This document shows, one piece after another, positions 27,731 through 37,117 of a DNA stretch of 64,000 bases (within the stretch, counting starts at the first letter, position 1; every line of letters begins with the position of its first letter). The stretch is taken from positions 2,328,501 to 2,392,500 of the forward strand of contig NZ_CP102480.1 of NCBI RefSeq assembly GCF_024662015.1, read 5' to 3'. Below the pieces are notes generated by a model. It was not told the DNA's origin and made no database searches. It worked only from the letters and a program-made list of their open reading frames with translations. The position numbers were made by a program, and so were the translations under genes. The DNA comes from Nisaea acidiphila. GTDB taxonomy: Bacteria > Pseudomonadota > Alphaproteobacteria > Thalassobaculales > Thalassobaculaceae.

Positions 27731-28987
27731 TTACTGCTCGAGCAGGGCCGGGTCGCCGCCGCGGACATCGTGGAAGGAGCAGGACCGCACCGCCACCTCG
27801 GTGAAGCAGGCATGGGTGACGTTGGCATGATCGAAGCAGGTCTGCTCGACCAGGGCGCCGGCGAAATCGGCCCGCTGAAGATCGGCACCGACCAGTTTGG
27901 CACCGCGCAGATCGGTCGGCCACTCGCGCAGTACTTCGAGCGTGCCGGGTTTGAGGATGGCAATGCGGGAAAGCCGGGCCGAGACCAGGGTGGCGCCGCT
28001 CAGATCCGCGTCTTTCAAATTGGCGCCGCGGAGATCGACCCGGGTGAGATCGGCCTGGGTCATGCAGGCGCCCTCCAGGTTCGACAGCCGGAGGGACGCG
28101 CCCTTCAGCTTGGTGCCGTTCAGGTTGGCACGGGAAAGTTCGGACGCGCTCAACTCCGTCCCGCTCAGGTCAAGTCCGGAGAGATCGAGGCCGCGGAAGT
28201 CACCGCGCGTGCCTTTGACCCCGCCGGAGGAAACCCAGTGGAAATGCTGCACCAGCCGCTCGCGGACTTCTTCCGGCAGGTTCTCCATGCCGCTGGCGAT
28301 CCGGCAATCCGTCAGATCCGCATCGGTCAGATCGACGCCGTCGAAATTGCACGAGCGCAGATCGGCACCGGAGAGATCGCTGTCGCGAAGCTGGGCCTGG
28401 CTGAGATTGGCGCCCTGGAGATTAGCCCCCTGCAGCACCGCTTCCCGGAAGACCGAGCGGGTGAGATCCGCGTGATGCAGATTGGCGCTTGTCAGTTTCG
28501 CGGAGGAGAAATTCGCCCCGACGGCGATCGCGCCCGAAAGATTGGCATTGCTGAGATCGGTGCGGACCAGTTTCGCCTCGGACATGTCGCTGTTCTGCAG
28601 ATCCGCCACCTGCTCGATCGCGTGGTGCACATCGCGCAGTTTCATCGGCCGGAGATCGGCATTGGTCATGTCCGCCGCCATCAGCTTCGCACCGGCGAGC
28701 GAGGCGCCGCGGAGATTGGCGCCGACCAGGCGGCAGCCGGAAAGATCAGAGTTACTGAGACGCGCGGTGATCATCTGCGCGTCGGAAAGATTGGCGCCGG
28801 CAAAGACGCCGTTCTGAAGGTTGGCGCCGGCAAGCAACGCCTGGCGCAGATCCGCTCCCGGAAGACGCACGGCGCGCAGATCGCGCTGGCGCAGATCGGC
28901 AATCTCGCCGCCCGGATAACGCCTCAGGAAGGCCTCGTGTTTGGAGACAATCTTGGCGAGTTCTTGCTGCAGTTCGTCGACTAGCAT
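27731..28987 (-). CDS. Pentapeptide-repeat protein
   Basis: 418 aa from the ATG at 28987; upstream in-frame starts GTG 29032 and TTG 29053 would lengthen it. After a helical N-terminus with DELQQELAKIVSKHEAFLRR, A(D/N)LxX pentapeptide repeats form a right-handed quadrilateral beta-helix in at least three blocks: about 30-230, 263-340 and 359-405. The first break (232-262, MENLPEEVRERLVQHFHW) is a helical insertion; the second (341-358) is shorter. The helical N-terminus could bind a partner. Such proteins include DNA mimics that protect gyrase, but most have no known role. Confidence 0.88.
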   Translation of the reverse strand: MLVDELQQELAKIVSKHEAFLRRYPGGEIADLRQRDLRAVRLPGADLRQALLAGANLQNGVFAGANLSDAQMITARLSNSDLSGCRLVGANLRGASLAGAKLMAADMTNADLRPMKLRDVHHAIEQVADLQNSDMSEAKLVRTDLSNANLSGAIAVGANFSSAKLTSANLHHADLTRSVFREAVLQGANLQGANLSQAQLRDSDLSGADLRSCNFDGVDLTDADLTDCRIASGMENLPEEVRERLVQHFHWVSSGGVKGTRGDFRGLDLSGLDLSGTELSASELSRANLNGTKLKGASLRLSNLEGACMTQADLTRVDLRGANLKDADLSGATLVSARLSRIAILKPGTLEVLREWPTDLRGAKLVGADLQRADFAGALVEQTCFDHANVTHACFTEVAVRSCSFHDVRGGDPALLEQ

Positions 28988-29314
28988 AGTCCCGTCCCGG
29001 ACCACCTGCGGCAGTGCCGCTCTTTCACTCACAACATATAGATAAAACAGCAAAGGTTTTCTCTACATATTGGACGATTATTTATGCCTTTACTCTATCG
29101 AAATCAGAACTCTCGTTCAATCAATAAAAACAAAGCCCTACGACCATTCGTAAAAGTTTGTCCTTAATATTTGTATTTTAGGAAAAGTCGGTATGTATGT
29201 CGGTGAGTTCCGCCACACCAAAATGTGACGGCCTTGATCGCCGCCGTAAGAGTTGCAACGGCAGGCGGAATGACGAAATGGAATCCCGTATGACACCCGA
29301 GGAAGGAGCCGAGC
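28988..29314. other. 327-bp AT-rich intergenic stretch without a supported gene
   Basis: Between the divergent pentapeptide-repeat and DUF427 genes. The part from about 29030 to 29200 is markedly AT-rich (runs such as CAATAAAAACAAAG and TTAATATTTGTATTTTAGG) compared with its surroundings. Promoters of both flanking genes should lie here. I see no tRNA, terminator or convincing small reading frame; short frames on the minus strand at 29138-29400 have no homology I recognise. Confidence 0.5.
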
Positions 29315-29713
29315 ATGTCGACCACGGAAGCCGCCCCGGAGACCGCTCCTGTGGAAGGAGCGATCCGCAATCCGGCCAATGCGGCCCACTTCATGGTCAT
29401 TCAGCCGGCTGGCCGCCGCGCACGGATCTATATCGGCGACATTCTCGTCGCCGATAGCCGGGATGCAGTGCGTGTCATCGAGATCGGCCGCAAGGTTTAC
29501 GAACCAAGGCTCTATTTCCCGCCCGCGGCTCTAACGGCCCGGCTGGAGAAGCTTGAGAAAACGACCCATTGCCCGCTGAAAGGCGATGCAGAGTATTACG
29601 CACTCGACGGGTGCGAGGTCGGGTGGGCCTACCGAGCGCTCGATTTCGCGGCGGCGCTCGACGGGCTCCATTCCTTCTGGGGCGACGACATGAGGATCGT
29701 GGAAGGGGACTGA
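29315..29713 (+). CDS. DUF427 domain protein
   Basis: 132 aa. ATG preceded by GAAGGAGCC. The core VADSRDAVRVIE, LYFPPAALTARLEKLEKTTH, CPLKGDAEYY and WAYRALDFAAAL is the DUF427 pattern, a small beta-rich domain whose role is unknown. The family often occurs as one or two copies beside redox enzymes; here it stands alone between the divergent pentapeptide gene and convergent hinT. Confidence 0.88.
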   Translation: MSTTEAAPETAPVEGAIRNPANAAHFMVIQPAGRRARIYIGDILVADSRDAVRVIEIGRKVYEPRLYFPPAALTARLEKLEKTTHCPLKGDAEYYALDGCEVGWAYRALDFAAALDGLHSFWGDDMRIVEGD

Positions 29714-29725
29714 TCCCCTCTCCGG

Positions 29726-30091
29726 TCAGTCCGCCTTCTGCAGCATCCGGCCGAGACGGCGCCCGCCCAGCACGTGGATATGCAGGTGCGGCACTTCCTG
29801 GATGGCATCCTCGCCGTTATTGACGATCAGCCGGTAGCCCGGCTCTTTCGCCTCGACGATCTCCGCCACCTTGCCGATCGCACGCACCCAGGCGACGATC
29901 TCGGCGTCGCTCGCCTCGGCGGAGAATTCGTTCATCGACTTGTAAGGACCCTTCGGGATCACCAGCACATGCACCGGCGCCTGCGGCTGGATGTCTTCGA
30001 ATGCGAGGACGTGATCGTCCTCATAGACGGTCTTGTTCGGAATTTCGCCGCGCAGGATCTTGGCGAAGATATTCTGGTCGTCATAGGACAT
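29726..30091 (-). CDS. hinT: HIT family purine nucleoside phosphoramidase (HinT-like)
   Basis: 121 aa from the ATG at 30091 (GAGAGGGAAAT upstream; frame extends to 30127). NIFAKILRGEIPNKTVYEDD and the histidine triad HLHIHVLGGR are typical of HinT, which hydrolyses AMP-NH-lysine type bonds. It follows hisE by 35 nt in the same direction, so it is probably the last gene of the his transcript, an arrangement seen in other alphaproteobacteria. Confidence 0.95.
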   Translation of the reverse strand: MSYDDQNIFAKILRGEIPNKTVYEDDHVLAFEDIQPQAPVHVLVIPKGPYKSMNEFSAEASDAEIVAWVRAIGKVAEIVEAKEPGYRLIVNNGEDAIQEVPHLHIHVLGGRRLGRMLQKAD

Positions 30092-30126
30092 CGGATTTCC
30101 CTCTCCCAACAATCCGGCGCCGGACA

Positions 30127-30447
30127 TCAGGTATTGCGGCGCGCCTTTTCCTCAATCCCGGACATCCCCTGGCGCCGGGCCAATTCCTGCCAGACCGCGT
30201 CGGGCTTCACCCCGGCGGCGCTCCAGAGCACCAGCAGATGGTAGAGCAGGTCGGCGCTCTCGGCGGTCAGCTTCTCCGCATCCCCGGTCACCCCCTCGAT
30301 CACGGTCTCGACCGCTTCCTCGCCGAGCTTCTCGGCGATCTTCTTCTGTCCCTTGGCAAACAGCTTGGCCGTGTATGAGCTCTCCGGATCGGCGCCCTTG
30401 CGGCTGTCGATCACCTCGTAAAGCCGGTCCAGGACATGCTCGCTCAT
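30127..30447 (-). CDS. hisE: Phosphoribosyl-ATP diphosphatase
   Basis: 106 aa from the ATG at 30447; the frame runs far upstream inside hisF without support. [33 protein letters not shown] and [13 protein letters not shown] are the MazG-like helices with metal-binding Glu and Asp. It removes pyrophosphate from phosphoribosyl-ATP, step 2 of histidine synthesis. The ATG overlaps the hisF stop (ATGA). HisI, which is separate in this lineage, is not in the window. Confidence 0.97.
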   Translation of the reverse strand: MSEHVLDRLYEVIDSRKGADPESSYTAKLFAKGQKKIAEKLGEEAVETVIEGVTGDAEKLTAESADLLYHLLVLWSAAGVKPDAVWQELARRQGMSGIEEKARRNT

Positions 30448-31205
30448 TGCAGCCTCACGGGAATGCCTGCCTTCGCCATCGCTTCTTTCGCCTCGGCGAT
30501 ACGGAAGGTGCCGAAATGGAAGACCGAGGCGGCCAGCACCGCGGAGGCATGACCCTCGAGCACCCCCTCGGCGAAATGCTCCAACGTGCCCACGCCGCCG
30601 CTGGCAACGACAGGGACGCTGACCGCGTCCGAGATCGCTCGGGTGAGCGGCAGGTTGAACCCTTGTTTCGTACCGTCCCGGTCCATCGAGGTCAGCAGGA
30701 TCTCGCCCGCGCCGTACGCTGTCATCCGGCGCGACCATTCGACCGCGTCGATCCCGGTCGGCTCGCGGCCGCCATGGGTGAAGATCTCGTAATGGTCCGG
30801 CCCGACGCTTTTCGCGTCCACCGCGACGACGATGCACTGGCTGCCGAACTTCTCCGCCGCGCGGCGCACGAAGTCCGGATCCTTCACAGCCGCGGTATTG
30901 ATCGAGACCTTGTCGGCCCCTGCCAGCAGCAGCTTGCGAATATCCTCGAGAGTTCGCACCCCGCCACCGACGGTGAGCGGCATGAAGCATTGCTCCGCCG
31001 TCCGGGCAACCACGTCGAACAGCGTGTCCCGCTCCTCATGGCTCGCGGTGATGTCGAGGAAGCAGAGCTCGTCCGCGCCCTCGCGGTCGTAGATCTTGGC
31101 CTGCTCGACCGGATCGCCGGCATCGATCAGGTCGACGAAATTGACGCCCTTGACGACCCGGCCGTCCTTCACGTCGAGGCAGGGGATGACGCGCGCGGTC
31201 AGCAT
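30444..31205 (-). CDS. hisF: Imidazole glycerol phosphate synthase cyclase subunit HisF
   Basis: 253 aa from the ATG at 31205; a TTG one codon upstream is unlikely. (beta/alpha)8 barrel with [19 protein letters not shown] containing catalytic Asp11-type residue, [13 protein letters not shown], and the second catalytic Asp in [12 protein letters not shown]. Uses ammonia from HisH to convert PRFAR into imidazole glycerol phosphate and AICAR. Overlaps both hisA (by 1 nt, TGATG-type) and hisE (4 nt). Confidence 0.98.
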   Translation of the reverse strand: MLTARVIPCLDVKDGRVVKGVNFVDLIDAGDPVEQAKIYDREGADELCFLDITASHEERDTLFDVVARTAEQCFMPLTVGGGVRTLEDIRKLLLAGADKVSINTAAVKDPDFVRRAAEKFGSQCIVVAVDAKSVGPDHYEIFTHGGREPTGIDAVEWSRRMTAYGAGEILLTSMDRDGTKQGFNLPLTRAISDAVSVPVVASGGVGTLEHFAEGVLEGHASAVLAASVFHFGTFRIAEAKEAMAKAGIPVRLQ

Positions 31206-31948
31206 CAAGCGCTCTCCTTCGCCGGTTCCGCCAGAAGCTTCACGGCCTCGGCGAGATCGATCCGTCCATCATAGAGTGCCCGGCCGGAAATCGCACCGGC
31301 AATGCCGGGAGCCCCCGCTGCCTTGAGCGCGGCGAGGTCCTCCAATGAGGCGACACCGCCGCTGGCGATCACCGGCGTCGAGATCGCATTGGCAAGATCC
31401 GCGGTCGCCTGCACATTCACCCCGCCGAGCGCTCCGTCCCGGTCGATATCGGTGAAGATGATGGCGGCGACGCCGCAGCCCTCGAACTTCCGGGCGAGAT
31501 CCACCGCAGAGAGAGACGAGGTTTCGGCCCAGCCCTCGACGGCGACCATTCCGTTCCGTGCGTCGATGCCGACGGCGATCCGTCCCGGGTGGCGGGCGCA
31601 GGCCGCCTTCACCAGCTCCGGCTCGCGCAGTGCGACGGTGCCGAGGATCACCCGGGCGATACCTTTTTCCAGCCAGGCGTCGATCGCCTTCATGTCGCGA
31701 ATGCCGCCGCCGAGCTGCACCGGCACGTCGACCGCGTCGAGGATGCGCCCGACCGCATCGCCGTTCCGGGTCTCCCCGGCGAAGGCGCCATCGAGATCGA
31801 CCACGTGGATCCAGGCACAGCCCGCATCCTGAAACAGTTTCGCCTGGGCGCCCGGGTCGTCGTTGAAGACCGTCGCCGAGTCCATCTCGCCTTTCAGAAG
31901 ACGGACGCACTGGCCCTCCTTCAGATCGATCGCGGGAAACAGGATCAT
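31205..31948 (-). CDS. hisA: ProFAR isomerase HisA
   Basis: 247 aa (beta/alpha)8 barrel related to His[21 protein letters not shown] contains the catalytic Asp near the start; [19 protein letters not shown] and [15 protein letters not shown] hold the phosphate site and second catalytic Asp. It isomerises ProFAR to PRFAR in histidine synthesis. The start overlaps the stop of the upstream acetyltransferase gene (ATGA). Confidence 0.98.
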   Translation of the reverse strand: MILFPAIDLKEGQCVRLLKGEMDSATVFNDDPGAQAKLFQDAGCAWIHVVDLDGAFAGETRNGDAVGRILDAVDVPVQLGGGIRDMKAIDAWLEKGIARVILGTVALREPELVKAACARHPGRIAVGIDARNGMVAVEGWAETSSLSAVDLARKFEGCGVAAIIFTDIDRDGALGGVNVQATADLANAISTPVIASGGVASLEDLAALKAAGAPGIAGAISGRALYDGRIDLAEAVKLLAEPAKESA

Positions 31949-32499
31949 ACCGCGTCCAGTTCCTTGTAATAGAAGTGACCGGCGACATAGCCGTCGCGCA
32001 CATAGGCATAGTGCGGCAGGGTCCCGAAGCGGACGAAACCCAGCCGCTCATAGAGCCGGATCGCCGCATGCTGGGTCTCGCGCACATCGAGGGTCAGCAC
32101 CTTGAAGCCTTCGTCCCGGGCGTATTTCTCCGCGATCTCAACCAGGTCGCGGGAGAGTCCGTGGCCACGGCCCCAGGGTGCGACGAAGGTCGTCGTCAGA
32201 TTGCAGGTATGGCGCTGCGCCTCGTTATTCCGGGCCGGGCGCTGGATCTGGCAGGAGCCGGCGATCACGCCATCGAGCCGGCCGACGAAGAGATGACGCT
32301 CGGGAATGAGCAGTACCCCGCGCCAGAAAGCTTCCAGCGTCTCGCGCGGCGGCGGGGAGATCCAGCCGAAGCCGCCGCCGTCGATGATCGCAGCCTCGGC
32401 GGCGTCCGACAGATCCTGCAGGTCGCCGGGGCCGAACTCGGTCAGCTCCTCCACCGTCGCTTCCGGCGGAGGACGCGTATCAACGTCCGTTTCTTTCAT
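31945..32499 (-). CDS. GNAT-family N-acetyltransferase within the his operon
   Basis: 184 aa. The acetyl-CoA binding motif A is seen as [19 protein letters not shown] (Arg-Gly-His-Gly-Leu), followed by [19 protein letters not shown], the usual motif B region. Substrate unknown. It lies between hisH (12 nt gap) and hisA (4-nt overlap), so it is in the his transcript. It has no step in histidine synthesis; it might modify a metabolite or protein, or may simply be carried there. Confidence 0.9.
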   Translation of the reverse strand: MKETDVDTRPPPEATVEELTEFGPGDLQDLSDAAEAAIIDGGGFGWISPPPRETLEAFWRGVLLIPERHLFVGRLDGVIAGSCQIQRPARNNEAQRHTCNLTTTFVAPWGRGHGLSRDLVEIAEKYARDEGFKVLTLDVRETQHAAIRLYERLGFVRFGTLPHYAYVRDGYVAGHFYYKELDAV

Positions 32500-32511
32500 C
32501 GCCGTTCTCCC

Positions 32512-33189
32512 TCAGGGGCGCCAGTCGAGGAAATTGCGGATGAAGGCAAGTCCGTTCGCCTGGCTCTTTTCGGGGTGGAACTGGGTTCCGAAGTAATTTT
32601 TCCGGCCGACAATAGCCGCGATCTCGCCGCCGTAATCGCTCACGGCCGCCAGATCCGACCTGTCGGCGACGTCGAAGAGATAGGAATGCACATAGTAAAC
32701 GAAGGCGCCCTCTTCGATCCCTTTCAGCAGCGGATGCTCCGGTTGTAGCAGGGAAAGGCGGTTCCAGCCCATATGCGGAACCTTGCGCGGCAATCCGTCT
32801 TCCGTCGGCGCCGGCTCGATCAGCTTCACTTCGCCGCCGATCCATCCGAGGCCTTCGGAGACCACGTGCTCAAGGCCGCGATCCGCCATCAGCTGCATGC
32901 CGACGCAGATCCCGAGGAAGGGCGTGCCCCGCTCGATCACCGCGTCCGTCAGCGCCTCGACCATGCCCGGTAAGCCGTAGAGCCCGCCGCGGCAATCCGC
33001 GAATGCGCCAACGCCCGGCAGCACGATCCGCCCGGCCCGGCGGACCACCGCCGGATCGGATGTCACCTGCACGTCCGTTCCCGGTCCGCGTTCCGACGCC
33101 ACCCGCTCGACGGCTTTCGCCACCGAGCGGAGATTGCCGGACCCGTAATCGACGACCGCGACGGAAGTGGGCCCGCCGGCGGCGGTCAC
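32512..33189 (-). CDS. hisH: Imidazole glycerol phosphate synthase glutamine amidotransferase subunit HisH
   Basis: 225 aa from the GTG at 33189, which overlaps the hisB stop (GTGA); the frame continues upstream inside hisB without support. Class I glutaminase: [21 protein letters not shown], nucleophile Cys95 in GICVGMQLM, and the His-Glu pair in FHPEKS. Supplies ammonia to HisF. Slightly longer than E. coli HisH (196) because of extra residues around 30-42. Confidence 0.97.
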   Translation of the reverse strand: MTAAGGPTSVAVVDYGSGNLRSVAKAVERVASERGPGTDVQVTSDPAVVRRAGRIVLPGVGAFADCRGGLYGLPGMVEALTDAVIERGTPFLGICVGMQLMADRGLEHVVSEGLGWIGGEVKLIEPAPTEDGLPRKVPHMGWNRLSLLQPEHPLLKGIEEGAFVYYVHSYLFDVADRSDLAAVSDYGGEIAAIVGRKNYFGTQFHPEKSQANGLAFIRNFLDWRP

Positions 33190-33794
33190 AGGGACCCACC
33201 GAGGGTGCCTTTGGTCGAGGGCACGGCATCGGCGCGGCGCGGATCGATCTCGACCGCCTGGCGCAGCGCCCGGCCGACGCCCTTGAAGATGGACTCGACG
33301 ATATGGTGCGTGTTGTCGCCGTAGAGATTCTCGATATGCAGGGTCAGCCCGGCCGCCTGGGAGAAGGCCTGGAAGAACTCGCGGAACAGCTCGGTATCCA
33401 TCTCGCCGAGCTTCTGCGCCGGCAGGCTCGCTCGCCAGACCAGGAACGGCCGGTTCGAACAGTCGAGCGCCACCCGGCTGAGGGCCTCGTCCATCGGCAG
33501 ATAGGAGGAACCGTAGCGGGTGATCCCCTTGCGGTCCCCAAGCGCCTTCGAAAACGCATCGCCGATCGCCCAGCCGCAATCCTCCGTCGTGTGGTGCGCG
33601 TCGATATGCAGATCGCCCTCGGCCCGCACTTTCATGTCGATGAGCGAATGCCGCGACAGCTGCTCCAGCATATGGTCAAGGAAACCAACGCCTGTTTCGA
33701 TATCGAAACGGCCGGTCCCGTCGAGGGTCAGTTCGGCGGAAATGGTGGTCTCATTGGTCACGCGCTTCACGGTCGCGCTGCGGCTGTCGGACAT
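33186..33794 (-). CDS. hisB: Imidazoleglycerol-phosphate dehydratase
   Basis: 202 aa monofunctional HisB (no phosphatase domain). Manganese-site histidine motifs are seen in [27 protein letters not shown] and the second-half [13 protein letters not shown]. Converts imidazole glycerol phosphate into imidazole acetol phosphate. First gene of the leftward operon hisB-hisH-GNAT-hisA-hisF-hisE-hinT, divergent from hslV across 158 nt, where the promoters of both should lie. Confidence 0.98.
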   Translation of the reverse strand: MSDSRSATVKRVTNETTISAELTLDGTGRFDIETGVGFLDHMLEQLSRHSLIDMKVRAEGDLHIDAHHTTEDCGWAIGDAFSKALGDRKGITRYGSSYLPMDEALSRVALDCSNRPFLVWRASLPAQKLGEMDTELFREFFQAFSQAAGLTLHIENLYGDNTHHIVESIFKGVGRALRQAVEIDPRRADAVPSTKGTLGGSL

Positions 33795-33952
33795 GGATTT
33801 CTGCTCCGAGAAAATGCACGGCGGCTATGTAGCAGGAACCACGGGAGAATGCCAATCTCCGGGGCTCTGCCCCCGCGGGTTGCGGAGCGAACCGTCTTGA
33901 CGTTATTCCCCGCATGCCCCACTTGGACGGGCACGCATTCAATGGAGTTCTC

Positions 33953-34519
33953 ATGGACAGACAGGGCACGGACCCGATCCAGTGGCACGGCACGACAATC
34001 CTCTCGGTGCGCAAGAACGGCCGCGTGGTGGTTGCCGGAGACGGCCAGGTCTGTTTCGGCAACACGGTGATGAAGGCCGAGGCGCGCAAGGTGCGCCGGA
34101 TCGGCGGCGGCGACGTGATCGCCGGCTTCGCCGGTGCCACCGCGGACGCCTTCACGCTTTTCGAGCGGCTTGAGGAGAAGCTGGAGAAGCATCCGGGCCA
34201 GCTTACCCGCGCCGCGGTCGAGCTCGCCAAGGACTGGCGCACCGACCGATACCTGCGCCGGCTGGAAGCCATGATGGCGGTCGCCGACAGTTCCGCCTCG
34301 CTGGTGCTGACCGGCAACGGCGACGTGCTGGAGCCGGAAGACGGGCTGATCGGCATCGGCTCGGGCGGGTCCTTCGCCCTGGCCGCCGCCCGTGCGCTGG
34401 TCGACCGCGACGACATGGATGCCGAGGCGATCGCCCGCAAGGCGATGAAGATCGCCGCCGATATCTGTATCTATACCAACGAGAACCTCACCCTCGAAGC
34501 TCTCGACTCCGACAACTGA
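33953..34519 (+). CDS. hslV: ATP-dependent protease subunit HslV
   Basis: 188 aa from the ATG at 33953. The first 13 residues are a propeptide; processing would expose Thr14 of [20 protein letters not shown], the catalytic N-terminal threonine of this proteasome-like peptidase. [20 protein letters not shown] and [16 protein letters not shown] are further signatures. Two HslV hexamers pair with HslU ATPase rings. hslU follows after 49 nt. Confidence 0.97.
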   Translation: MDRQGTDPIQWHGTTILSVRKNGRVVVAGDGQVCFGNTVMKAEARKVRRIGGGDVIAGFAGATADAFTLFERLEEKLEKHPGQLTRAAVELAKDWRTDRYLRRLEAMMAVADSSASLVLTGNGDVLEPEDGLIGIGSGGSFALAAARALVDRDDMDAEAIARKAMKIAADICIYTNENLTLEALDSDN

Positions 34520-34568
34520 TTGAAAACGCCCGACAGAGTGGCGCTACCGAAAGCTGGTAAATCACCCC

Positions 34569-35879
34569 ATGACCGCCTTTAGCCCGCGTGAGATCGTCTC
34601 AGAACTCGACCGCTTCATCATCGGCCAGAAGGACGCCAAGCGCGCCGTCGCGATCGCGCTCCGCAACCGCTGGCGCCGGCAGCAACTCGCGGACGATATC
34701 CGCGAGGAGGTACAGCCGAAGAACATCCTGATGATCGGTCCGACCGGCGTCGGCAAAACCGAGATCGCGCGACGCCTCGCCAAGCTGGCCGAGGCACCCT
34801 TCATCAAGGTCGAGGCCACCAAGTTCACCGAAGTCGGCTATGTCGGCCGCGACGTGGAGCAGATCATCCGCGACCTTGTCGAGGTTGCTATCGGTCAGGT
34901 GCGCGAGAAAATGCGCAAATCCGTGCATGCCAAGGCCGAGCTCGCGGCGGAAGACCGCGTGGTGGATGCCCTTGTCGGCGAGACCGCGAGCGCCGAGACC
35001 AAGCAGAAATTCCGCAAGATGCTGCGCGAGGGCCAGCTCGACGACAAGGAAATCGAGATCGAGACCGCCGATCAGGGCGGCGGTGGCATGCCGACCTTCG
35101 AGATCCCCGGCATGCCGGGCGCGCAGATGGGCATGCTCAATCTCAACGACATGCTCGGCAAGGCTTTCGGCGGCCGGACCAAAAAGCGCCGCATGACAGT
35201 CGCGGAATCCTACAAGGTCCTGGTCGACGAGGAAGCGGACAACCTGCTCGACGAGGAAAAGGTCGTCCGCGAGGCCATCGAGTCCGTCGAGCAGAACGGC
35301 ATCGTCTTCCTGGACGAGATCGACAAGATCACGGCCCGCGCCGAGCGCAGCGGCGCCGATGTCAGCCGCGAGGGCGTGCAGCGCGACCTGCTGCCGCTGA
35401 TCGAAGGCACCACGGTGGCGACCAAGCACGGCTCGGTGAAAACCGACTTCATCCTCTTCATCGCCAGCGGCGCTTTCCATCTCGCCAAGCCGTCCGACCT
35501 GCTGCCGGAACTGCAGGGACGCCTGCCGAACCGGGTCGAGCTGAAAGCGCTCACCCGCGACGATTTCCGCCAGATCCTGACGGAACCGGAAAACAGCCTG
35601 ATCCGGCAATACACGGCGCTGATGGCGACGGAGGAAGTGACGCTCGACATCGCCGACGAGGCGATCGACGCGCTTGCCGACCTCACCGTCGACATCAACA
35701 AGAATGTCGAGAATATCGGCGCCCGCCGGCTGCACACGGTGATGGAAAAGCTGCTCGACGAGATCAGCTTCACCGCCTCCGACCGCGGCGGCGAGACGGT
35801 CAAGATCGACGCCGCCTACGTGAAGGAACATGTCGGCGACCTGGCGCAGGACACCGACCTCAGCAAGTTCATTCTCTGA
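34569..35879 (+). CDS. hslU: ATP-dependent protease ATPase subunit HslU
   Basis: 436 aa AAA+ unfoldase. Starts [20 protein letters not shown], Walker [15 protein letters not shown], the pore motif region GYVGRDVE, the I-domain (about 110-230), Walker [11 protein letters not shown], and the C-terminal tail ending DLSKFIL that docks into HslV. Degrades heat-damaged and regulatory proteins together with HslV. Its stop abuts the stop of the convergent XRE gene (TGATCA). Confidence 0.98.
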   Translation: MTAFSPREIVSELDRFIIGQKDAKRAVAIALRNRWRRQQLADDIREEVQPKNILMIGPTGVGKTEIARRLAKLAEAPFIKVEATKFTEVGYVGRDVEQIIRDLVEVAIGQVREKMRKSVHAKAELAAEDRVVDALVGETASAETKQKFRKMLREGQLDDKEIEIETADQGGGGMPTFEIPGMPGAQMGMLNLNDMLGKAFGGRTKKRRMTVAESYKVLVDEEADNLLDEEKVVREAIESVEQNGIVFLDEIDKITARAERSGADVSREGVQRDLLPLIEGTTVATKHGSVKTDFILFIASGAFHLAKPSDLLPELQGRLPNRVELKALTRDDFRQILTEPENSLIRQYTALMATEEVTLDIADEAIDALADLTVDINKNVENIGARRLHTVMEKLLDEISFTASDRGGETVKIDAAYVKEHVGDLAQDTDLSKFIL

Positions 35880-36251
35880 TCAGTACCGCGGCCCCTTGCC
35901 GGGCGGGGCCAGTTCGGCGAGCAGGGTATCGATCCTGGGGTCGTCGAGTTCGCGGATCCGGTCAGCCAGTGTGTTGGCGAGCTCCGTCGCCTTCGGGCTG
36001 AGCCCGGCGGTGTCGATGACGACGCGCGGGTTGGAGCGTTTGGCGAGCTTCTTCAGATCCTCCGCGTCGTCCCAGATCAGGCCGAAATACTGGCAGATCT
36101 GGTGGATCAGCCCGACCGTCGGGCGGCCCTTGCGGCCATGCTCAAGCGCCGAGAGATAGGCCGACGAGACCTGCAGGGCCGCTGCCATCTGCTTCAGGGT
36201 AACGCCGCGCTCCGCCCGGAGCGCACGGATCTTCGCGCCGAACGGTGTCAT
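35880..36251 (-). CDS. XRE-family helix-turn-helix regulator
   Basis: 123 aa. A Cro/C1 helix-turn-helix lies at about 8-62 (IRALRAERGVTLKQMAAAL, then VSSAYLSALEHGRKGRP), followed by about 55 residues predicted helical. Small HTH proteins of this type are regularly found between smr and hslU in alphaproteobacteria. The target is unknown. The ATG overlaps the smr stop by 4 nt, so it is probably translated with smr. Confidence 0.88.
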   Translation of the reverse strand: MTPFGAKIRALRAERGVTLKQMAAALQVSSAYLSALEHGRKGRPTVGLIHQICQYFGLIWDDAEDLKKLAKRSNPRVVIDTAGLSPKATELANTLADRIRELDDPRIDTLLAELAPPGKGPRY

Positions 36252-36856
36252 TTCCGCTCCCTCCGCCGCCTCAGCATGACATAGAGCGCGCCGCTGCCGC
36301 CGTGCTGCGGCTGGGCCGGGGAGTAAGCGAGGACTTTTTCCTTGTTGCTCCCGTCGGTCAGCCAGCGCGGCGTCATCCGGCGCAGCACCCCGGCCTCGCG
36401 TTCGCCGTCACCGGAGCGGCTGCCCTTGCCGGTAATCACCAGCACGCAGCGGTCTCCGCGCTTGTAGGCGCCGTTGATGAAAGCATTGAGCGCGCGGTGC
36501 GCCTCGTCCTGGCGCATGCCGTGCAGGTCGATCCGGCCGTCGATCTGCTGCTTGCCGCGCTTGATACGCAGCGAGGTGCGCCGGTCGATGCCTGGCGCCT
36601 TACCCGGATCATGCTCGGCAAGTGCGCTCGGGACCTTGATCCGGTCGAGCGCGGGATCTCCGTTCGGGCGGGAATGATGGCGCGGAGCAATCCCGTCTTT
36701 GGGCTTTGTGCTCTTTCCGGCCGCTTTCTGCATTATCTGTGGCACCTCGGGCGTTTCCGCATCGAGGGCCTTTCGCCGCTCCGGCGTCAGGGGCTCGGCG
36801 TCGGCGACGACCTTACGCCAGAGATCGAGCTCATCCGGTGTCGGCCGCCGCGCCAT
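36248..36856 (-). CDS. Smr/MutS2-type endonuclease domain protein
   Basis: 202 aa from the ATG at 36856; the frame runs to 36952. A variable, charged N-terminus (1-95) precedes the Smr domain: IDGRIDLHGMRQDEAHRAL with the Asp-Leu-His-Gly motif, and VLVITGKGSRSG with the Thr-Gly-x-Gly motif. Stand-alone Smr proteins are nucleases; in bacteria some act on RNA at collided ribosomes (SmrB-type). Lies between mltA and the XRE gene on the same strand. Confidence 0.9.
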   Translation of the reverse strand: MARRPTPDELDLWRKVVADAEPLTPERRKALDAETPEVPQIMQKAAGKSTKPKDGIAPRHHSRPNGDPALDRIKVPSALAEHDPGKAPGIDRRTSLRIKRGKQQIDGRIDLHGMRQDEAHRALNAFINGAYKRGDRCVLVITGKGSRSGDGEREAGVLRRMTPRWLTDGSNKEKVLAYSPAQPQHGGSGALYVMLRRRRERK

Positions 36857-37117
36857 GCCGCCGCTCAGCCCCGCACCGGGCCGACGGACCGGCAAAAAAC
36901 AGGTAGCGCCAACTGCTTTTCCGCTCCGGAAATACCGTGGAGCATAAGGCACATGAGGTATGTCCCCGGAGAGGAGTCCGCGGAAAAACCGGGGGTAGTC
37001 CCATCGGGTTTCGCGGGTGTCGTCGCGTAGTGGGTCAAATCGAGAACTCGGTGCGCGGTCACGGCTGGGTCCCGGGTCGGTATCGGTCGTCGCGGAGCAC
37101 CGGCGCGGCTCGGACGG

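Noticed and set aside
29138-29400. Minus-strand frames upstream of the DUF427 gene
   Set aside because: They run into the DUF427 coding sequence on the other strand, have no ribosome site and no recognisable domain.
36857-37117. 261-bp gap between mltA and smr
   Set aside because: No supported reading frame, hairpin or repeat; likely only leader sequence for smr.
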